From: Carettochelys insculpta
Lineage: Eukaryota > Chordata > Testudines > Carettochelyidae
DNA: 64,000 nt
Assembly (NCBI RefSeq): GCF_033958435.1
Contig: NC_134138.1
Location: forward strand, 183,514,798 to 183,578,797
Direction: 5' to 3'
Part shown: piece by piece, positions 1 to 11,899 of the stretch
How positions within the stretch are numbered: position 1 is the stretch's first letter
Layout: every line of letters begins with the position of its first letter
Translations under genes and position numbers: made by a program
The notes under the pieces: generated by a model
What the model was told of the DNA's origin: nothing
Databases searched by the model: none
The model's input: the letters and a program-made list of their open reading frames with translations, nothing else

Positions 1-724
1 AATCACTGTAAAAGGGTTTTTGTTGTTGATTGATTAGTTTGGGGGTCTCAGTTGAACATCTTTATATCTGCATCTGTCTTATATCAGGGACACATTTGAT
101 AGACTGCCTTAAGAGAACACTGTCAAAGTAAAATATCTATTTTGTACATGTGTCATGTGTGTGTGAAAGACAGAGTGAAAATGTACCTTTAGCAGTTTAC
201 AATGTTTGTTTACTTTTGGCAGCTTAAATTGTAAAACAAGACACACTAGTTAGTTTCTCTCACCAGTTAGTTATTTTCACTTTCTGGTTATCATGCTCTT
301 GCAAAACAATGTTGTTGTCTTTGGATTGCCAATACTGTAGGGGAATATTTACATTATTTTAAAGCACCAGTTTAATTATCTTACTTTAAAATAATGTAAA
401 CAGCAGGTGGCTAAGAATAAGGGCTTCTGCCCCACTGAAATCAGTAAGATTTTCTATTCCCAAATCTGCTGTGAAAAAGTTGTGTAATATTGGGAACATT
501 ACTTAGCCTTGTTAGCACTTCTACCGTGTTCACACGGCCTTTGATACAGATGTTCAGGGAAATAAGCTTCTTGCACCAATGAATCTACAATTCATGGGAT
601 TTTTACACCATAAAATTTTCAAAAGTGTCAAGCTTCAACAGTGCTCACTGACATCAATGGGTGTGGATGAGACCTCAGCACTTCTGACAACCTTGCCAAT
701 TATTTGGATACATAACTATGGGAT
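1..724. other. unassigned AT-rich DNA
   Basis: No gene, RNA or repeat family recognised on either strand. Open frames are short and frequently interrupted. Confidence 0.5.
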
Positions 725-1255
725 TGAGCAACCAACAGAGTGACCAACACTGCCGTCCTAGAGCAAGCTGGAATCCCAACCATGCACACCCTCCTCAGGC
801 ACAGTCGGCTCGGCTGGCTTGGCCACGTCCACAGGGTGAATGATGGAAGGATTCCAAAAGACATCCTGTATGGTGAGCTAGCCTCTGGCAAAAGACCTCC
901 CGGACGCCCCCAGTTGCGCTACAAAGATGTCTGCAAGAGAGACCTCAGAGAGGTAGACACCGAGCTGGACAAGTGGGAAGAACTAGCAGACGACCACAGC
1001 AGATGGAGGCAGGGGTTACACAAGGGTCTTCAGAAGGGCAAGATGAGGATCAGACAGCTATCAGAGGAGAAGCGAGCGCACAGAAAGCACACTAAGGACT
1101 TGCCACACACCCACCACATTTGCAAGAGATGCAGCAAGGACTGTCACTCTCATGTGGGTCTTCATAGTCACAGTAGATGCTGTAAATGAAGTCCTCAATT
1201 GAAACTATAAAGGGCACGATCCATAGTCTACGTAGACTGAAGAATGCCTACTACT
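725..1255 (+). mobile_element. 3' end of a non-LTR retrotransposon (LINE), 5' truncated
   Basis: The segment contains the C-terminal coding end of a LINE reverse-transcriptase polyprotein (740-1189), then about 60 bases of 3' untranslated sequence ending in a short CTA-triplet run (about 1245-1254). Extreme 5' truncation with a retained 3' end is the usual outcome of target-primed reverse transcription. I cannot name the family with confidence. The tail resembles LINEs found in many invertebrates and some vertebrates whose proteins end in a Cys/His finger, and it does not look like CR1. No target-site duplication was found. Confidence 0.7.
740..1189 (+). pseudogene. LINE polyprotein C-terminal fragment with terminal Cys/His finger
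   Basis: The 149-residue frame is open without stops up to TAA/TGA at the end. It opens with VTNTAVLEQAGIP, read from a GTG that is only the truncation point and not a true start. It continues through LGWLGHVHRVNDGRIPK (about residues 24-40) and ASGKRPPGRPQLRYKDVCKR (about 49-68). These are hallmark blocks just after the reverse-transcriptase/thumb region of many LINEs. The last 25 residues carry C-x2-C...H-x5-H/C spacing (HICKRC...HSHVGLHSHSRCC), a zinc-finger-like nucleic-acid-binding end. The catalytic reverse-transcriptase core and the endonuclease are absent, so the copy cannot mobilise itself. The intact frame suggests a fairly young insertion compared with the CR1 relics nearby. Confidence 0.7.
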
Positions 1256-2765
1256 ACTGAGCAACCAAACTTTGGCCTCCTGTTTTTGAAGATCTGTGGC
1301 CCAATGAATAGCCTTTTCTAAAGAACATCAACTAGGAGAAGGGCTGGTTCCCTAGTCCCATGGTAACATTAACAGATTCCCTCCATGTCACACCTGAACA
1401 AAACATTTACTTCTAAACCCCAAGAACTATGGTCCTTCAAAGGAACTCAACACTCAGGAGTTTTAAGTGTGAGCAGTTTGGTGATAAGCACTGTTGAAGA
1501 TCTGTGCCTAATCTCTGAAAGATGCTGACAGAGATACACAATTGCTTCAGTCTTTTACAAATTAATCCAGAGGACAAGCTACAGTACATTTAGAGGGAGG
1601 CATTTAAAAACATCACACGGAAGGTAAACACTTTTTTTTAATTATAACAATTATTGTCTAGCCTCTCACAACCATGCTATGTTGACCCTGTTAATCATTT
1701 TCTTCTTTTATTAATAGATGTGACAGTGATCTGTTCATATCTAATTCCTATGAAGAAGGCGAACTCAAACATTCCACTTTGGGATCCTGACATACCAGTC
1801 CGATTGAGTGAAATAAGGAAAGTATTCTATGTTGACAGTAATGTATTCTGCTTCCTCCCAGAAGATTTTCAGTGGATTGATCTTATAAAGTTATATCAGC
1901 AGGAAAAGTCCTATACTGTCTCATGGTTTTATTAAAAAAAAAAGTTATGGGCCTTATTTACTGTATTCAGCAAAATGATGTAAAAACTCCAGGGATTATG
2001 CAGATGCACAGAGGTTCTCACATAAAGCTCATAATAGATTTGTGCTAACAAAATTGAATTTTATATCTTGGACGTGCATGGGATGATTCTACTTTCCTCT
2101 TCTCATGTGGTCTCCTTGACCATTGCATGAGCAAGAACTACTCCAGTAAGAATTTGCAAGTCTGCCTATATATAATATGGTAAAATAAGTCTTACCCCAA
2201 TATCTTTTTAACAAGAATTTTAGTAGAAGCAAAGGCCAGGATGATTTTAGCAGGCTTAGTAAACAGGAAGAAATACAAATTACATGAAGAAAAGCTGAAG
2301 ACAATGAGAGAAGAGATAACAGGATTATATGTCTGAAAAGCTCACTTCAATACAGTGTCACAACCTACTATTTCTCAGAAAAGGAAATTGACCTGTGTTT
2401 GATAAAGCTAAATTATTTCCAGTTTCCACACAGGAAATTTTGGAGACTAATGTATGTTTATAAAATACTTATAATCCGGAGATTAACTTCATCACCAAAG
2501 CTGGCCAAAGTAGACCTCTGAAGGCTTTTAAGAAAAAGGTAAACAGCAACTTTGTGCAAACAGCCCTAATGCTGCCGCCTAATTTCCCCTCCCCAGCAAC
2601 CTCCCTCATGAAAATGTTTTACTCTACAATTTACAGAAAATACCCGGCCTTGCTTATTACTACTCAACAAAAAATTCCAGTGAAAATAACAGAAATCTGG
2701 CAAGACAATACAGCCACTTCAGTATTAAAAGAACATCAGCATTCAGGCTTCAGTGGTTGGTAGGA
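1256..2765. other. unassigned DNA
   Basis: I see no recognisable gene or repeat. A 93-codon frame at 1654-1935 starts in an AT-rich tract and has no family signature. Confidence 0.45.
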
Positions 2766-2767
2766 AT

Positions 2768-2850
2768 TATGGGCCAGATTCTATGTCAGTGGAAGTCTAG
2801 AGTTATTCCAGCTTTACACCAGTGTATCTGATAAAAATCTGTCCTGCACC
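2768..2850. repeat. old amniote interspersed repeat fragment (possible)
   Basis: The text 'gggccagattct', followed by a 'ttacaccagtgta'-type block, resembles a widespread palindromic repeat of reptile and bird genomes. A similar partial match is at about 10030-10080. Divergence is high, so the call is tentative. Confidence 0.3.
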
Positions 2851-3368
2851 TTTGAGAGTTATATTAATCATAAAAATTATATTAATCTTTTGTAGTGTTC
2901 ATCACTATAAAATTTAAGGATTCCTGATGAGTACTATAACCACTCCCTATTACAATTATTTTTTTTAAAAAAAGACCAACATATATTAAAGGCACAATGT
3001 TGGCCCAAAACTTAGGTTGTGTGTTGCATCTGCAGTGCACACCTGTTCTGGAACATTTGGCTGATGAGTTCTGTGAGACAGCCAGATGAGAAAGAGAAAT
3101 TAGTCTTTTTAACTTTCTGGGATATATCCAAGAGGAATGAGAAAATCCCCTGTAGTACTACCTCATTTTGTCCTGCTGGTTGGATATATGCAATATATAC
3201 ACTCTAGCAGCAACAAATGTCAAAGTCAACGAGAAATCTGGTAATATGAGCATGGAAGTTTATATTTTATCCAAAGCCAAAAGAAGCTTACACGCCAAAG
3301 TCAGTAGATAATCTCTGCTATGTGGTGATTTGAGGTCCTACTCAAAAGCTTCAAGGACACTGAGGGTT
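2851..3368. other. unassigned DNA
   Basis: Nothing recognised. Confidence 0.45.
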
Positions 3369-3615
3369 TATCTACACTACCATGGAAGAGCAACCTCCTC
3401 AGGAACAATCTTCTGGGGTTCAATTTTGTGCATGCATGAAATTGAGCTCTCAGTGGTTGTAGTCGACCCCTGTACTCCTTGTGAGAAATAAGGAAGGTCG
3501 ACAGGAGAAACTCTCCCATCAACCTTCCCATGAAAAAAGACAGGAAAGTTAGCCAAGCACAGATACGGTGATTTTAGCTATGTAGTTGACATAGCTAAAA
3601 CTGTATACCTATGGA
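3369..3615. mobile_element. MITE-like fragment (family F), truncated at the SINE
   Basis: The segment begins 'gggtttatctacacta' and contains a self-complementary middle (caacctcctcagg..., ...gtcgacaggag). This is the layout of a common turtle palindromic DNA element whose ends carry a TCTACAC motif. The right terminus is missing and the sequence runs directly into the SINE at 3616. Confidence 0.5.
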
Positions 3616-3806
3616 GGAGGGATAGCTCAGTGGTTTGAGCATTGGCCTGTTAAACCCATGTTTGTGAGCTCAATCCTTGAGGAGGCCATTCAGGGATTGG
3701 GGCAAGTAGATGTCAGGGATAGTGGTTGGTCCTGCCAAGAGGGCAGGGGACTGTACTAGATGACCCACCATGGTCCCTTCCAGTTCTAGGAGATGTGTAT
3801 CTCCAA
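3616..3806 (+). mobile_element. tRNA-derived SINE, turtle Cry type
   Basis: The head (about 3620-3690) is tRNA-like: GATAGCTCAGTGGTTTGAGC forms the A-box region and 'gagctcaatcc' the B-box region of an internal RNA polymerase III promoter. The body continues with the turtle SINE text around 'gggattggggcaagtag', and ends with the CR1-like tail around 'gactgtactagatgaccc' and 'tcccttccagttctagga'. That tail is what allows CR1 machinery to mobilise these SINEs in trans. Several substitutions and a short indel indicate an old copy. It is not a functional tRNA gene because the 3' half of the cloverleaf is missing. Confidence 0.85.
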
Positions 3807-5204
3807 TTATACTTTATGGTCAACTTCTATGTCTAGGATGGACATAGCCTGAGAAAAAACTGATGCTACAGAAATGTGGTTGCCCAGTACACTATGATGG
3901 CCAATATTATACTAATTTTTGTACAAGTACATATTGTGAGGTATCATTTCAAAGCTCATAACTTGCTGGTTAATCTTGATTTGATAAAATATACATGGCA
4001 ACATTGTATATAAAAATATAAAATTCATCTCTATGGTGTTACTGTTCCTAACATGGAGAATAGCCAACCCAGCTCCTTCAAGGAAAAAAGACAAGCTTTT
4101 CTATTCAAGTTTTTGTTTCCTTCATCAGAGCAAGATACTTTTGTTGCTGTTGATTTGATTGGCAAAATCAGATGAGATAAAAGGTCAGAGGGGAGGCATT
4201 CCAAGTTAATCCATCAGTTTTTATACAGAACTATGTGACCCATTAAAAATTAATATCCTCAAATGTAGCTTTTCTAGCTTACTTATGAGGTACTGCACGT
4301 GATTGCAATATGGAGTATGTATTTGCAAGTTGTAATAACAAAGTAGTTCATTACAGAGCAGCCTCCAAGTATAACCTAGATAATCAGGCAAATGCTACAG
4401 TCTTGATCGGCTTCCATCATTTTTATCAAAAGAAACAACAAATAAGAAACAAAATGCAAAGAAATGTTAATGGTGCACCTAGACAAATAGCTGAACCTTG
4501 ACGCTAACTCACAATACCCTGCTTTCTTCCCACAAGCGGAATGAACTAAGGAAGGAATTAATTTAACTCTAAGTTTTTGGTTGGTCATAGTCTTAGAGTA
4601 TTTTAAATATGGAGAGTGATGGGAAGGGATTTCATTTAATAGTTAACTATCATTGATTTGCCAATAACTGCAATGACCATAGCTAAACAGATTGAGGAAT
4701 CATGCCTAATGATACCCATTTCATTTCTATTAGTTCATCTAAACTCAGTTAAATACAGCAGTCACCTATGTGCTTGTGTGTGTTTATACACAGCACAGTG
4801 TGCTCAATTATTTGTACCAGCATAGATTTACTTTTCAAGCCAAAAATAATGTTAGCTTTCTGATGCAGAAATAAGAGTGTCTCCAGATCATGTGATTTAT
4901 TTTAATACAGGATACTAAATCATGCTATACAACATGGCAGCCATCAGTCTACAGATCCTTATGGACTAGATAGGCCAAACTAATCATAATTAGTAATATA
5001 ATATAACAAACTTGTGAATGAATAATGATTGCACAAGGCAATTGCTCTGCATTCAACCAAAGTGAAAACTCAAATTAGCTGAACAAAATCCAACCATTCA
5101 GCGTTAATACATAAGTTTTAACTAACTTCTCTTGTTTGACAAAACAAATAAAGATCTCAAAGTCACTTGTGAATCTCCTAACCACTGACTCTCTACTTTT
5201 GCCA
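3807..5204. other. unassigned AT-rich DNA
   Basis: No gene or known repeat seen. Frames of 60-70 codons are at background level. Confidence 0.45.
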
Positions 5205-5310
5205 CAGATTCCAAGGCCAGAAGAGACTGCTGTGATCCAGTCTGAAACAATTTCCCTAAACTGATTCTTAGAGCATAACTTTTAAAAGAAAAAACAATCT
5301 TGATTTTTTT
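5205..5310 (-). mobile_element. CR1 LINE 3' region fragment, reverse orientation
   Basis: The + strand text 'agattccaaggccagaagag', then a 'tgtgatccagtctga' block and 'cttttaaaagaaaaaacaatcttgatttt', is the reverse complement of the CR1 3' region. The same region occurs in + orientation at about 28155-28352 and 14640-14812. It is old and truncated at both sides. Confidence 0.6.
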
Positions 5311-6870
5311 TAAAAAATAACATATCCATGCTAAATAAACCCCAACTTCTTATCTTGGGGCTTTGGCTTCACTCTACGATTTTCATGCCTGTAGAAAAGG
5401 TTCAGCACATTTCATATTTACATGGAGTTCTTTGCCTGTGCTCCCTGAGGCACGTGCTTCACACAAGCCATGAAGGACAGAACACTGTTTCTCAAATTAG
5501 GACAACATAAGGCCTTACATGTTTCTGCTTATTTTTCTGTAACCCAAGGAACTGACTTCCTTTTATGTTATCTTTGTGTTATTAACTAAGTCTCAATCAC
5601 GCCTAAAGACTCACTTCTTTGGCACTGTATTTTCATATCCTGTTTGGTTTAATTTTTTACATTTTTTTGTAAAGTACTACAAGATGTTTGTAAGAAGGGC
5701 ACTCAATAAACGGGAGTGTCTCAGATATGTACTGCACAGAGGATAAATACATGCGTTCATGTCCCACGCATTAAAATTTGCATGCACATTGTAGAGTTCA
5801 TCTAAAAAGGAAGAACCATTACTACCCAGAAAAATTATCAATCATACTATAAATAAATAGCTGCTGCAATTTCCAGTTATTTCTCTATTGTAAAATCCCT
5901 AATCCTCCCAGATGGAAGTGGGGGAAGGGAGGAGAGAGAAATGGGGCTTCTTTAAAGAAACCAGCTCCATGAACTCATAAACAGAAAAGATAAAAGTGTT
6001 TAATTCAACGCAGAGACAGTATTTTCAAGTGAAAAAAGCATCCTGGCAAGAAAGAGGTCCCCAGTGCCTCAAACTCTCACAAGACAATAACTATCAGATC
6101 CTGAGCTACTTCTTATAAGCACAATTTCCTCATTGTTAGCAGCTGTTCATTGGTTAGCATTGCACAATTGGCCAGGTGCATTAAAAAGGAGGAGAATGAT
6201 GAGAAAGGTATTTTTGCCTTTCTCTGAAGCATAAGATGGACTAATGTTTTGATTCAATATGGCAGTTTTTGGCCCACACCTTAGGCTGTGTTTAGTTGTA
6301 CAAAGGTGGTTTTGAGCCACTGGTAAGCCACCCACAATACTGGGCAGTCTTGGCATGATCCTCAGTGCTACTCCAATGCATGCCCAGTTGTTTATGGCTT
6401 CAAACAACATTCTAGAAGTTGGGGATCGCTGAGATATAGGGACACCCTTTCCATCCAAGCACCTAAGACAATTCCTCATGTCTCCAAAGTCTTTGTTAAA
6501 CCAGGTCCACAGGGTATCTTGGGTGGTGGCTGAAGCTGCCACTTGGGCAAGCTCCCCAGCCTCTGCCCCACCCAAACTCCACCCCTGCTCAGTCCCAGGC
6601 CCCACCCTCACAATGCCCAGGCCCCACCCCTCCCAACTTTCTCCCTCTTCTCTTATCTCACCCTCCCTGATCACTCCTTTCCACCCAAAGCACTAACCTC
6701 AAAACACACCAAACAACACTTTGGGGCGGGGAGACACAACTCCTCTACAGTTTCTTTATAAAGAAAATGGAGCCTGTTTTCCACTGAGTGCCAGATTGTG
6801 AAGACTGGACATGCAGAAGGATCTTAATTCAAAGCACTAAATTTGGGAATAAAATAGGTCAGTTTGTTTT

Positions 6871-6873
<3 letters not shown>
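5311..6873. other. unassigned DNA with a C-rich tract
   Basis: A stretch around 5590-5720 faintly resembles an L2-type 3' tail (aaagtactacaag...gggcactcaataaa), but this is weak. A 175-codon frame is open on the minus strand at 6147-6674. Half of it is low-complexity purine-rich sequence (the pyrimidine-rich + strand at about 6560-6690), and no domain was recognised. Confidence 0.35.

Positions 6874-6908
<35 letters not shown>
6874..6908. repeat. (AT)n microsatellite
   Basis: About 17 uninterrupted AT units. Confidence 0.95.
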
Positions 6909-6909
<1 letters not shown>

Positions 6910-7675
6910 TCTCAAGTTTGCTAGAGATTTATTTGCAAAATTTTGTAGTAAGGGCAAGTTAGCTGTCCCGCTGAATAGAACATTAACTATTATCGAATAC
7001 ATGATGCAGCTTTCCTCTGTTTTACATTTTCTTAATCAGTATTTATAACCTGATTGTATATTTTAAATGTACTCAAGTCTTCATAAAGTAATCATTTCAG
7101 ATTACTATATATTTAATGCACTGACACAAAGACATTATTTTTATCAGTCAGAGCCATTTAGTATGCTCATAACAAAGGTTATTGCTTTTAGGAAAAGGGA
7201 ACACTAATTTATATTGTGTAATCTCCGTAACAATACGCATTTATGAAATTTCACCATATGTTTATATTAAAAATGTGTCCAAGGATTTTAGGAGTAACAG
7301 AGGATTTTATAACTCACTAAGGTATTGATTTTGGTGGAGGGTTCTTTTAAAAGTAGTTCATCAAATTGAAGTATAAAAACTGGGAAAAGAAAACTTATTT
7401 GTCTAGCTAGCTGGAAGAAAAGGAGAGCTGTTTCTTTAAGGACTCTCTTCAACAGGGGAATGACGGGATTACTGCACGGATGGACAGAAAGGACAGGAAC
7501 ACTTTGGAAGCAAGTTTTTGTACTGTTTTATGGCCTTCTGAAAAATTTATTTAAAAACCTGTGTGTCAGAAGAGCCAAGCATATAAGGCTAAAGAGGAAT
7601 ACTCAGACTGTGGATTTAAAAATCTATGCAAGAATTTTAGAGGGATGTATATAATTTTCAGTAACAAATTAATGA
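6909..7675. other. unassigned AT-rich DNA
   Basis: Nothing recognised. Confidence 0.45.
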
Positions 7676-8300
7676 AATGTTTAAAGCAAATTTTAAACGA
7701 GGTTCCTGTAGACATATAGGTTGAACCTCTCGCATCCAGGACCCTGGAGACCTGACTGGTGCCAGATGAAAGAATTTGCCAGATGATGGAAGGTAAATAT
7801 TTTCCAGAACATTACTAACACTTCCACTGCTTGCTGGGCTCTTAGAAGACATTTAGGAGTAAATTACAGCTAAGTAGCAGCACAGAACACTGAAAGCCAG
7901 GACTGGTGGCTGTAAAGAAACTTTATGGGACCATGGGAAACTTGGACACACCCGTGATAAGTGGTTATCTGGATAACTAAAATCATGCTGGATTACAGAG
8001 TTTGCAGGACCAGAGAATTCTGGATTAGAGGGGTTCAACCTTTATTACACCAATACCAGAATACACAATTGTTTTTCTCATTAAAACCTAGAAACTGATC
8101 TCATGTTGGCATGTGATTTAATGGCTCTTTCATGGGTTCAATATTATGCTAATAGGTCTGGCAGGCTGGGGGGCTTTTCACTTTTAAATTACTAGATCCA
8201 CTCTGGAGCAAGACTGACCAGGCTGCTATGGGGCCCGGAAGGAAATGTCAGACTCAGGATAGGAAAGGTAAACGGTTGGGGACTAAGACCCAGGGGAGGC
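7676..8300 (+). repeat. unnamed old repeat, copy 1, interrupted by a MITE
   Basis: Two blocks, 7676-7717 and about 8083-8300, align in order with one uninterrupted stretch at 45203-45440. Shared landmarks are 'aaagcaaattttaa', 'cctgtagac', 'gaaactgat', 'ctctttca..ggttcaat' and 'tttcactt.taa.tta'. The intervening MITE (7718-8042) explains the gap. The family is not one I recognise. It could be an old interspersed repeat or an ancient local duplication. Confidence 0.6.
7718..8042. mobile_element. MITE family G, copy 1 (TIR AGGTTGAACCTCTC)
   Basis: This 325-bp element has terminal inverted repeats: left AGGTTGAACCTCTCGCATCC, right the reverse complement of AGGTTGAACCCCTCTAATCC. The body matches family G copies at 49209-49872 and 59828-60117, which are in the opposite orientation. 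Shared blocks include 'ccaggactggtggctgtaaa' and 'cattactaacacttccact'. It has no coding capacity. The superfamily is unresolved because no clean target-site duplication is visible. Confidence 0.85.
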
Positions 8301-9257
8301 AATGCCTTCCCTTGCCTCTTAAATCTGCCACTCATGGATTGCATCTGATTTGGAAAGCTGGAATCCAGCGCTGTATGTTCAAAACTACCATGATCACACC
8401 CATTGTTAACATGGATACATAGAAGTTATTTTAAGTTTAAAAATTTTTGGTGAATTTTATTTCCAAGTCTTCTATGAAACTTTTAGCAGACAATTACCTG
8501 TAACAATATCCAAATAAAGGAGGGTAGCCAGGGTTAACTGAAAGCGAAAAATACTAGGTTTTTCAGCACTCACTGACTCTGTAATAAAATATAAAACTAT
8601 TTAGAATTTATTTTTCCCTTAACAGGCTGAAAAGAAAAAATGGTCATTTTTAGACTAATTTTGACACTGTGTGTGAGTTTTCAGACAAAAATGCACCCAT
8701 TTTCATTGGAGATTCTTTGACAGACAATTTCTGCTTCAAAATCATGATTTTTTTAATTTGAAAATAGCTGATTTATTGAAATTACAAATAAATTGAAACA
8801 TGAATGATGCAAAATTAAGCACAAGAAAATGGAACATTTTGATACAGCCATTTATGCAATAATAAAAAATAAACTGTTTATGCAGCTCTAGAGTTTGTAA
8901 TACCAACCTTTGAACAGTCAGGGCCTGAATGTGGGAAATGAACTTTCAATTTTTCTTCTCCTTGTCAATTACAATTAATTTCTGTAGGGTTACTTTTTGT
9001 CAGAGATAATACAGACATATTTTAGAACTCAACAAACTCTTACATGAATGATATAGTAACTAGACAACCATACTGATTTTTATAACAAAAATGGTACTCA
9101 TTTAGCAACACTGAGAAGGAACGAGATAACACCATGGAGTGAGGAATGACAGAGGTCCCATGCAAATAAGGGAGTATTTAGATGACAGACTTATTATATA
9201 CATACATATTTTAGACCTGTTCTAGTTTTTTGATCATTACTACTATGGATACATACA
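8301..9257. other. unassigned AT-rich DNA
   Basis: The stretch 8600-8790 is rich in A/T runs around TTTTGAC and TTTTCA words, like the purine/pyrimidine-biased repeats at 28640-28925 and 62760-63050. The family is uncertain. Confidence 0.35.
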
Positions 9258-9523
9258 TTAGGATTTGGTAACAAAAAAGCGGTCCAGTAGGACTTTAAAG
9301 ACCAACAAAATTATTAGGTGATGAGTTTTTGTGGGACAGACCTTCTCTGTGCCTTAAATATTGAGTCTGTTCTCGTATGACTATGATCTGAAGAAGTGGT
9401 TCTGTTCCATGAAAGCTCATCACCTAATAAATTATTTTGTTAGTCTTTAAAGTGCTACTGAACTGCTTTTTTGTTTTCATAGTATATGGACTAGCACGGC
9501 TTTCTCTCTGTTAGGATTTGGTA
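9258..9523. mobile_element. PLE-derived hairpin element 1 with 13-bp target-site duplication
   Basis: TTAGGATTTGGTA occurs at 9258-9270 and again at 9511-9523, bracketing a 240-bp insert. The insert is largely two inverted arms: 'gcggtccagtaggacttt...aatt.attaggtgatgag' on the left, and 'ctcatcacctaataaattat..agtctttaaagtgctac' on the right. Between them is the spacer found near the termini of the PLE copy at 42848-44378 (ccttaaatattgagtctgtt). It ends in the family's characteristic 'agcacggctttctctctg'. No reverse-transcriptase or endonuclease sequence is left. I read it as an internally deleted derivative, mobilised in trans. Confidence 0.85.
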
Positions 9524-11899
9524 GTTAACTCTTCTCCAATTTTATAAATGACAGCCCATAACGTATTAAGCTCTAGTATATATTTAAGAAGTCTGAATTA
9601 AAACCTGTCTCTAGAGGAACATAACAATGATAAAACTATCACCCTCTGCTTGTTTTCTCTTTCATCCCCCAAGTCAACCCTATTAACCTGTAATAGAAGG
9701 AGCATCAAGATGTTCTGCTGCCTTCTGATTTTTACTGGGGCTTTGGACAATTTCCTTTTGTTTGAACTTCCCTGATTGTATTTTGTTTCTAAATCCCCTT
9801 AGGGACATGTTTAAACAACAAGCTCCCACTGCTATTGAACGATTAATGACGCGGTGTACAAGAAATCCCAAATAGTGATTCAGTGGTGATGATAACCAAT
9901 AAAAAACTGCTAACAACAAGGAATCTGTATTTGTAAGAAGCATATAAACTTCTGATTGCTATTCTCCTGAGAACATTAAAAGCACTGGGGAGTATTTCCT
10001 TGCTGTAATATTTGTTTTCATTGAAAATGCTGGGCCAAATTTAGCCTGAAAAAAATGGAGTTACGCCACAAATGATTTTGGCTTAGTGTCATTAAGCATT
10101 GTCATTAAACATTTGGTCAACATTTTCCGACCTAGACTCAGGGCCTAGACTTGGGGTCCTGAATTAATATTGAGGTGTTTAAACAAAAACAAAAAAAAAC
10201 CCTGATTTCCAGAAGTATCAAACACAAATTCCTTTCCAAATAAATAAACATATTTTTCTAGCACTTTCAAAACAACTAGATCAATAATTTTAATATAAGA
10301 CTTAATGTGGTCTTATTAACCTAACTTTAGCCATCCTGGTGTAAATACTTTGAATTTTATCTTTAAGACATGCTGCACCCGATTCTGATCTCTCACTAGC
10401 TTCCCTGGCTCATGCCCCACACCACTGAATCCCATGGGCTTCAGCCTCCCAAATCTGGATAATACTGATCACTGTTCCTAACTCTCAGGCACGCTCTCAG
10501 GTTAAGACCTTGTGTTTGGCACTCATCTTAGGCAGTGGAATGTCTCAACCCAGCTGCCTGAACTCCAGAATTAGCATCTCAGTCCCCCAGAGTCCCCTGC
10601 TGCTTATCTATGCTCCAAGAGAGTTCCACCTTGCTGTGTGCATGCTAAGCTTCTTCATTAGATGCTTCAGACACAACAAAGCAGGCAAGGAAGGAACAGA
10701 GCTCAGCAAAGAAATGTCTTAACCACAGAAACTTTGCTCCTAAAAAGCACTAAACAGTCACACATCTCTGGGGAAAAAATTACACTCCTGGGCATAGCCC
10801 CTCCCCAACCCTGTGTCTAATGTCACACTCTGGGAACCCTGGGAAACCTGGGTTTGGTCAGTGTCCTTAGCTTAGATAACATTTGTTGTCTTCTCTCTTC
10901 TCTATCCTTTTCCTCTAATATGCAGCAGTAGACTCTTCAAAGAGAGGGTTATCACTAAAACTGCATCTCTTGACACCTTTTGGCAGATGTTTGTATCGAG
11001 ACAGTCTAGCCCCTGTGCTCACCCAAGCTTCTGTGTTCAGTTCATTAGGCTTGTGAATTGATTAGTATTTGAGAGACAGAGTTGATGGCCCTGGATTGCT
11101 CTATGTCAACTTCTCACAGTCATTCAATTAAGTGTCAAGCTGTTAATGCAAATCCTTAAGTCCACAAGGGAGGTTGCAAAACAGCATGAAGGTCATATTT
11201 TAAAATAAAGGCTACAATGCAAAGTGTGGCACCCATGAAACAAAATGGCCCTTCCACACTGATACAGTCAAGTCTCACAGCTGGTTAAGGTGGTTTCAGC
11301 ACAGTTACCGTTCTTACATCTACAACAATACTACTTTACCAGTCTTCTATAATAATTCATTTTTGTATTTAAAAATTAATACTTTTTGTACAAGCAGGTA
11401 GCCACAACCAAAGACAATATGGGAGGTACACATGGATGGCAATTTAGCCCAACCTGTAAGCAAATCAAATTTGCCTGAAAAGAGTTCTCCAGCAGCCCAA
11501 GGAAGACAGATAATTTCTGTTACAAGGGGCCAGCTGGAAAACAGGACAATGTGTTACGTTCTCAGAAATAAGATTCAAAACATTATTCTACTTCCGAAAT
11601 CAACAAGCAAGGATCCTTTCGTGATGGTTTATAGCAACACTAAGAGCACTGCATTGCAGGATATGTTGCAGATAGTATATGATTTCAAGGAACATTGAAG
11701 CATGCTGAAGAAGAACATCCAAGCAATCTTCTCAGAAATCCTTCCTGTCCCACAAAATAAGGAAAAAAGAAGGCAGAATATTCTGGAAATGAATCACTAG
11801 CTAAGTGGCCTGGATGGACCGTTTTGGTTTTGTGAACTTTGGTTGACCTTCTAATGGAGAGAGAAGGATGTTTAGTTTGGATGGCCTCCCCCTCCACAG
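9524..11899. other. unassigned DNA
   Basis: No gene identified. An 88-codon frame at 11432-11698 and others nearby show no domain. The last few hundred bases may be the eroded 5' part of the CR1 that follows. Confidence 0.4.

Noticed and set aside
3616..3690. Possible tRNA gene
   Set aside because: Only the 5' half with A and B boxes is tRNA-like. The 3' half and acceptor stem are replaced by SINE body, so it is a retroposed SINE and not a tRNA gene.
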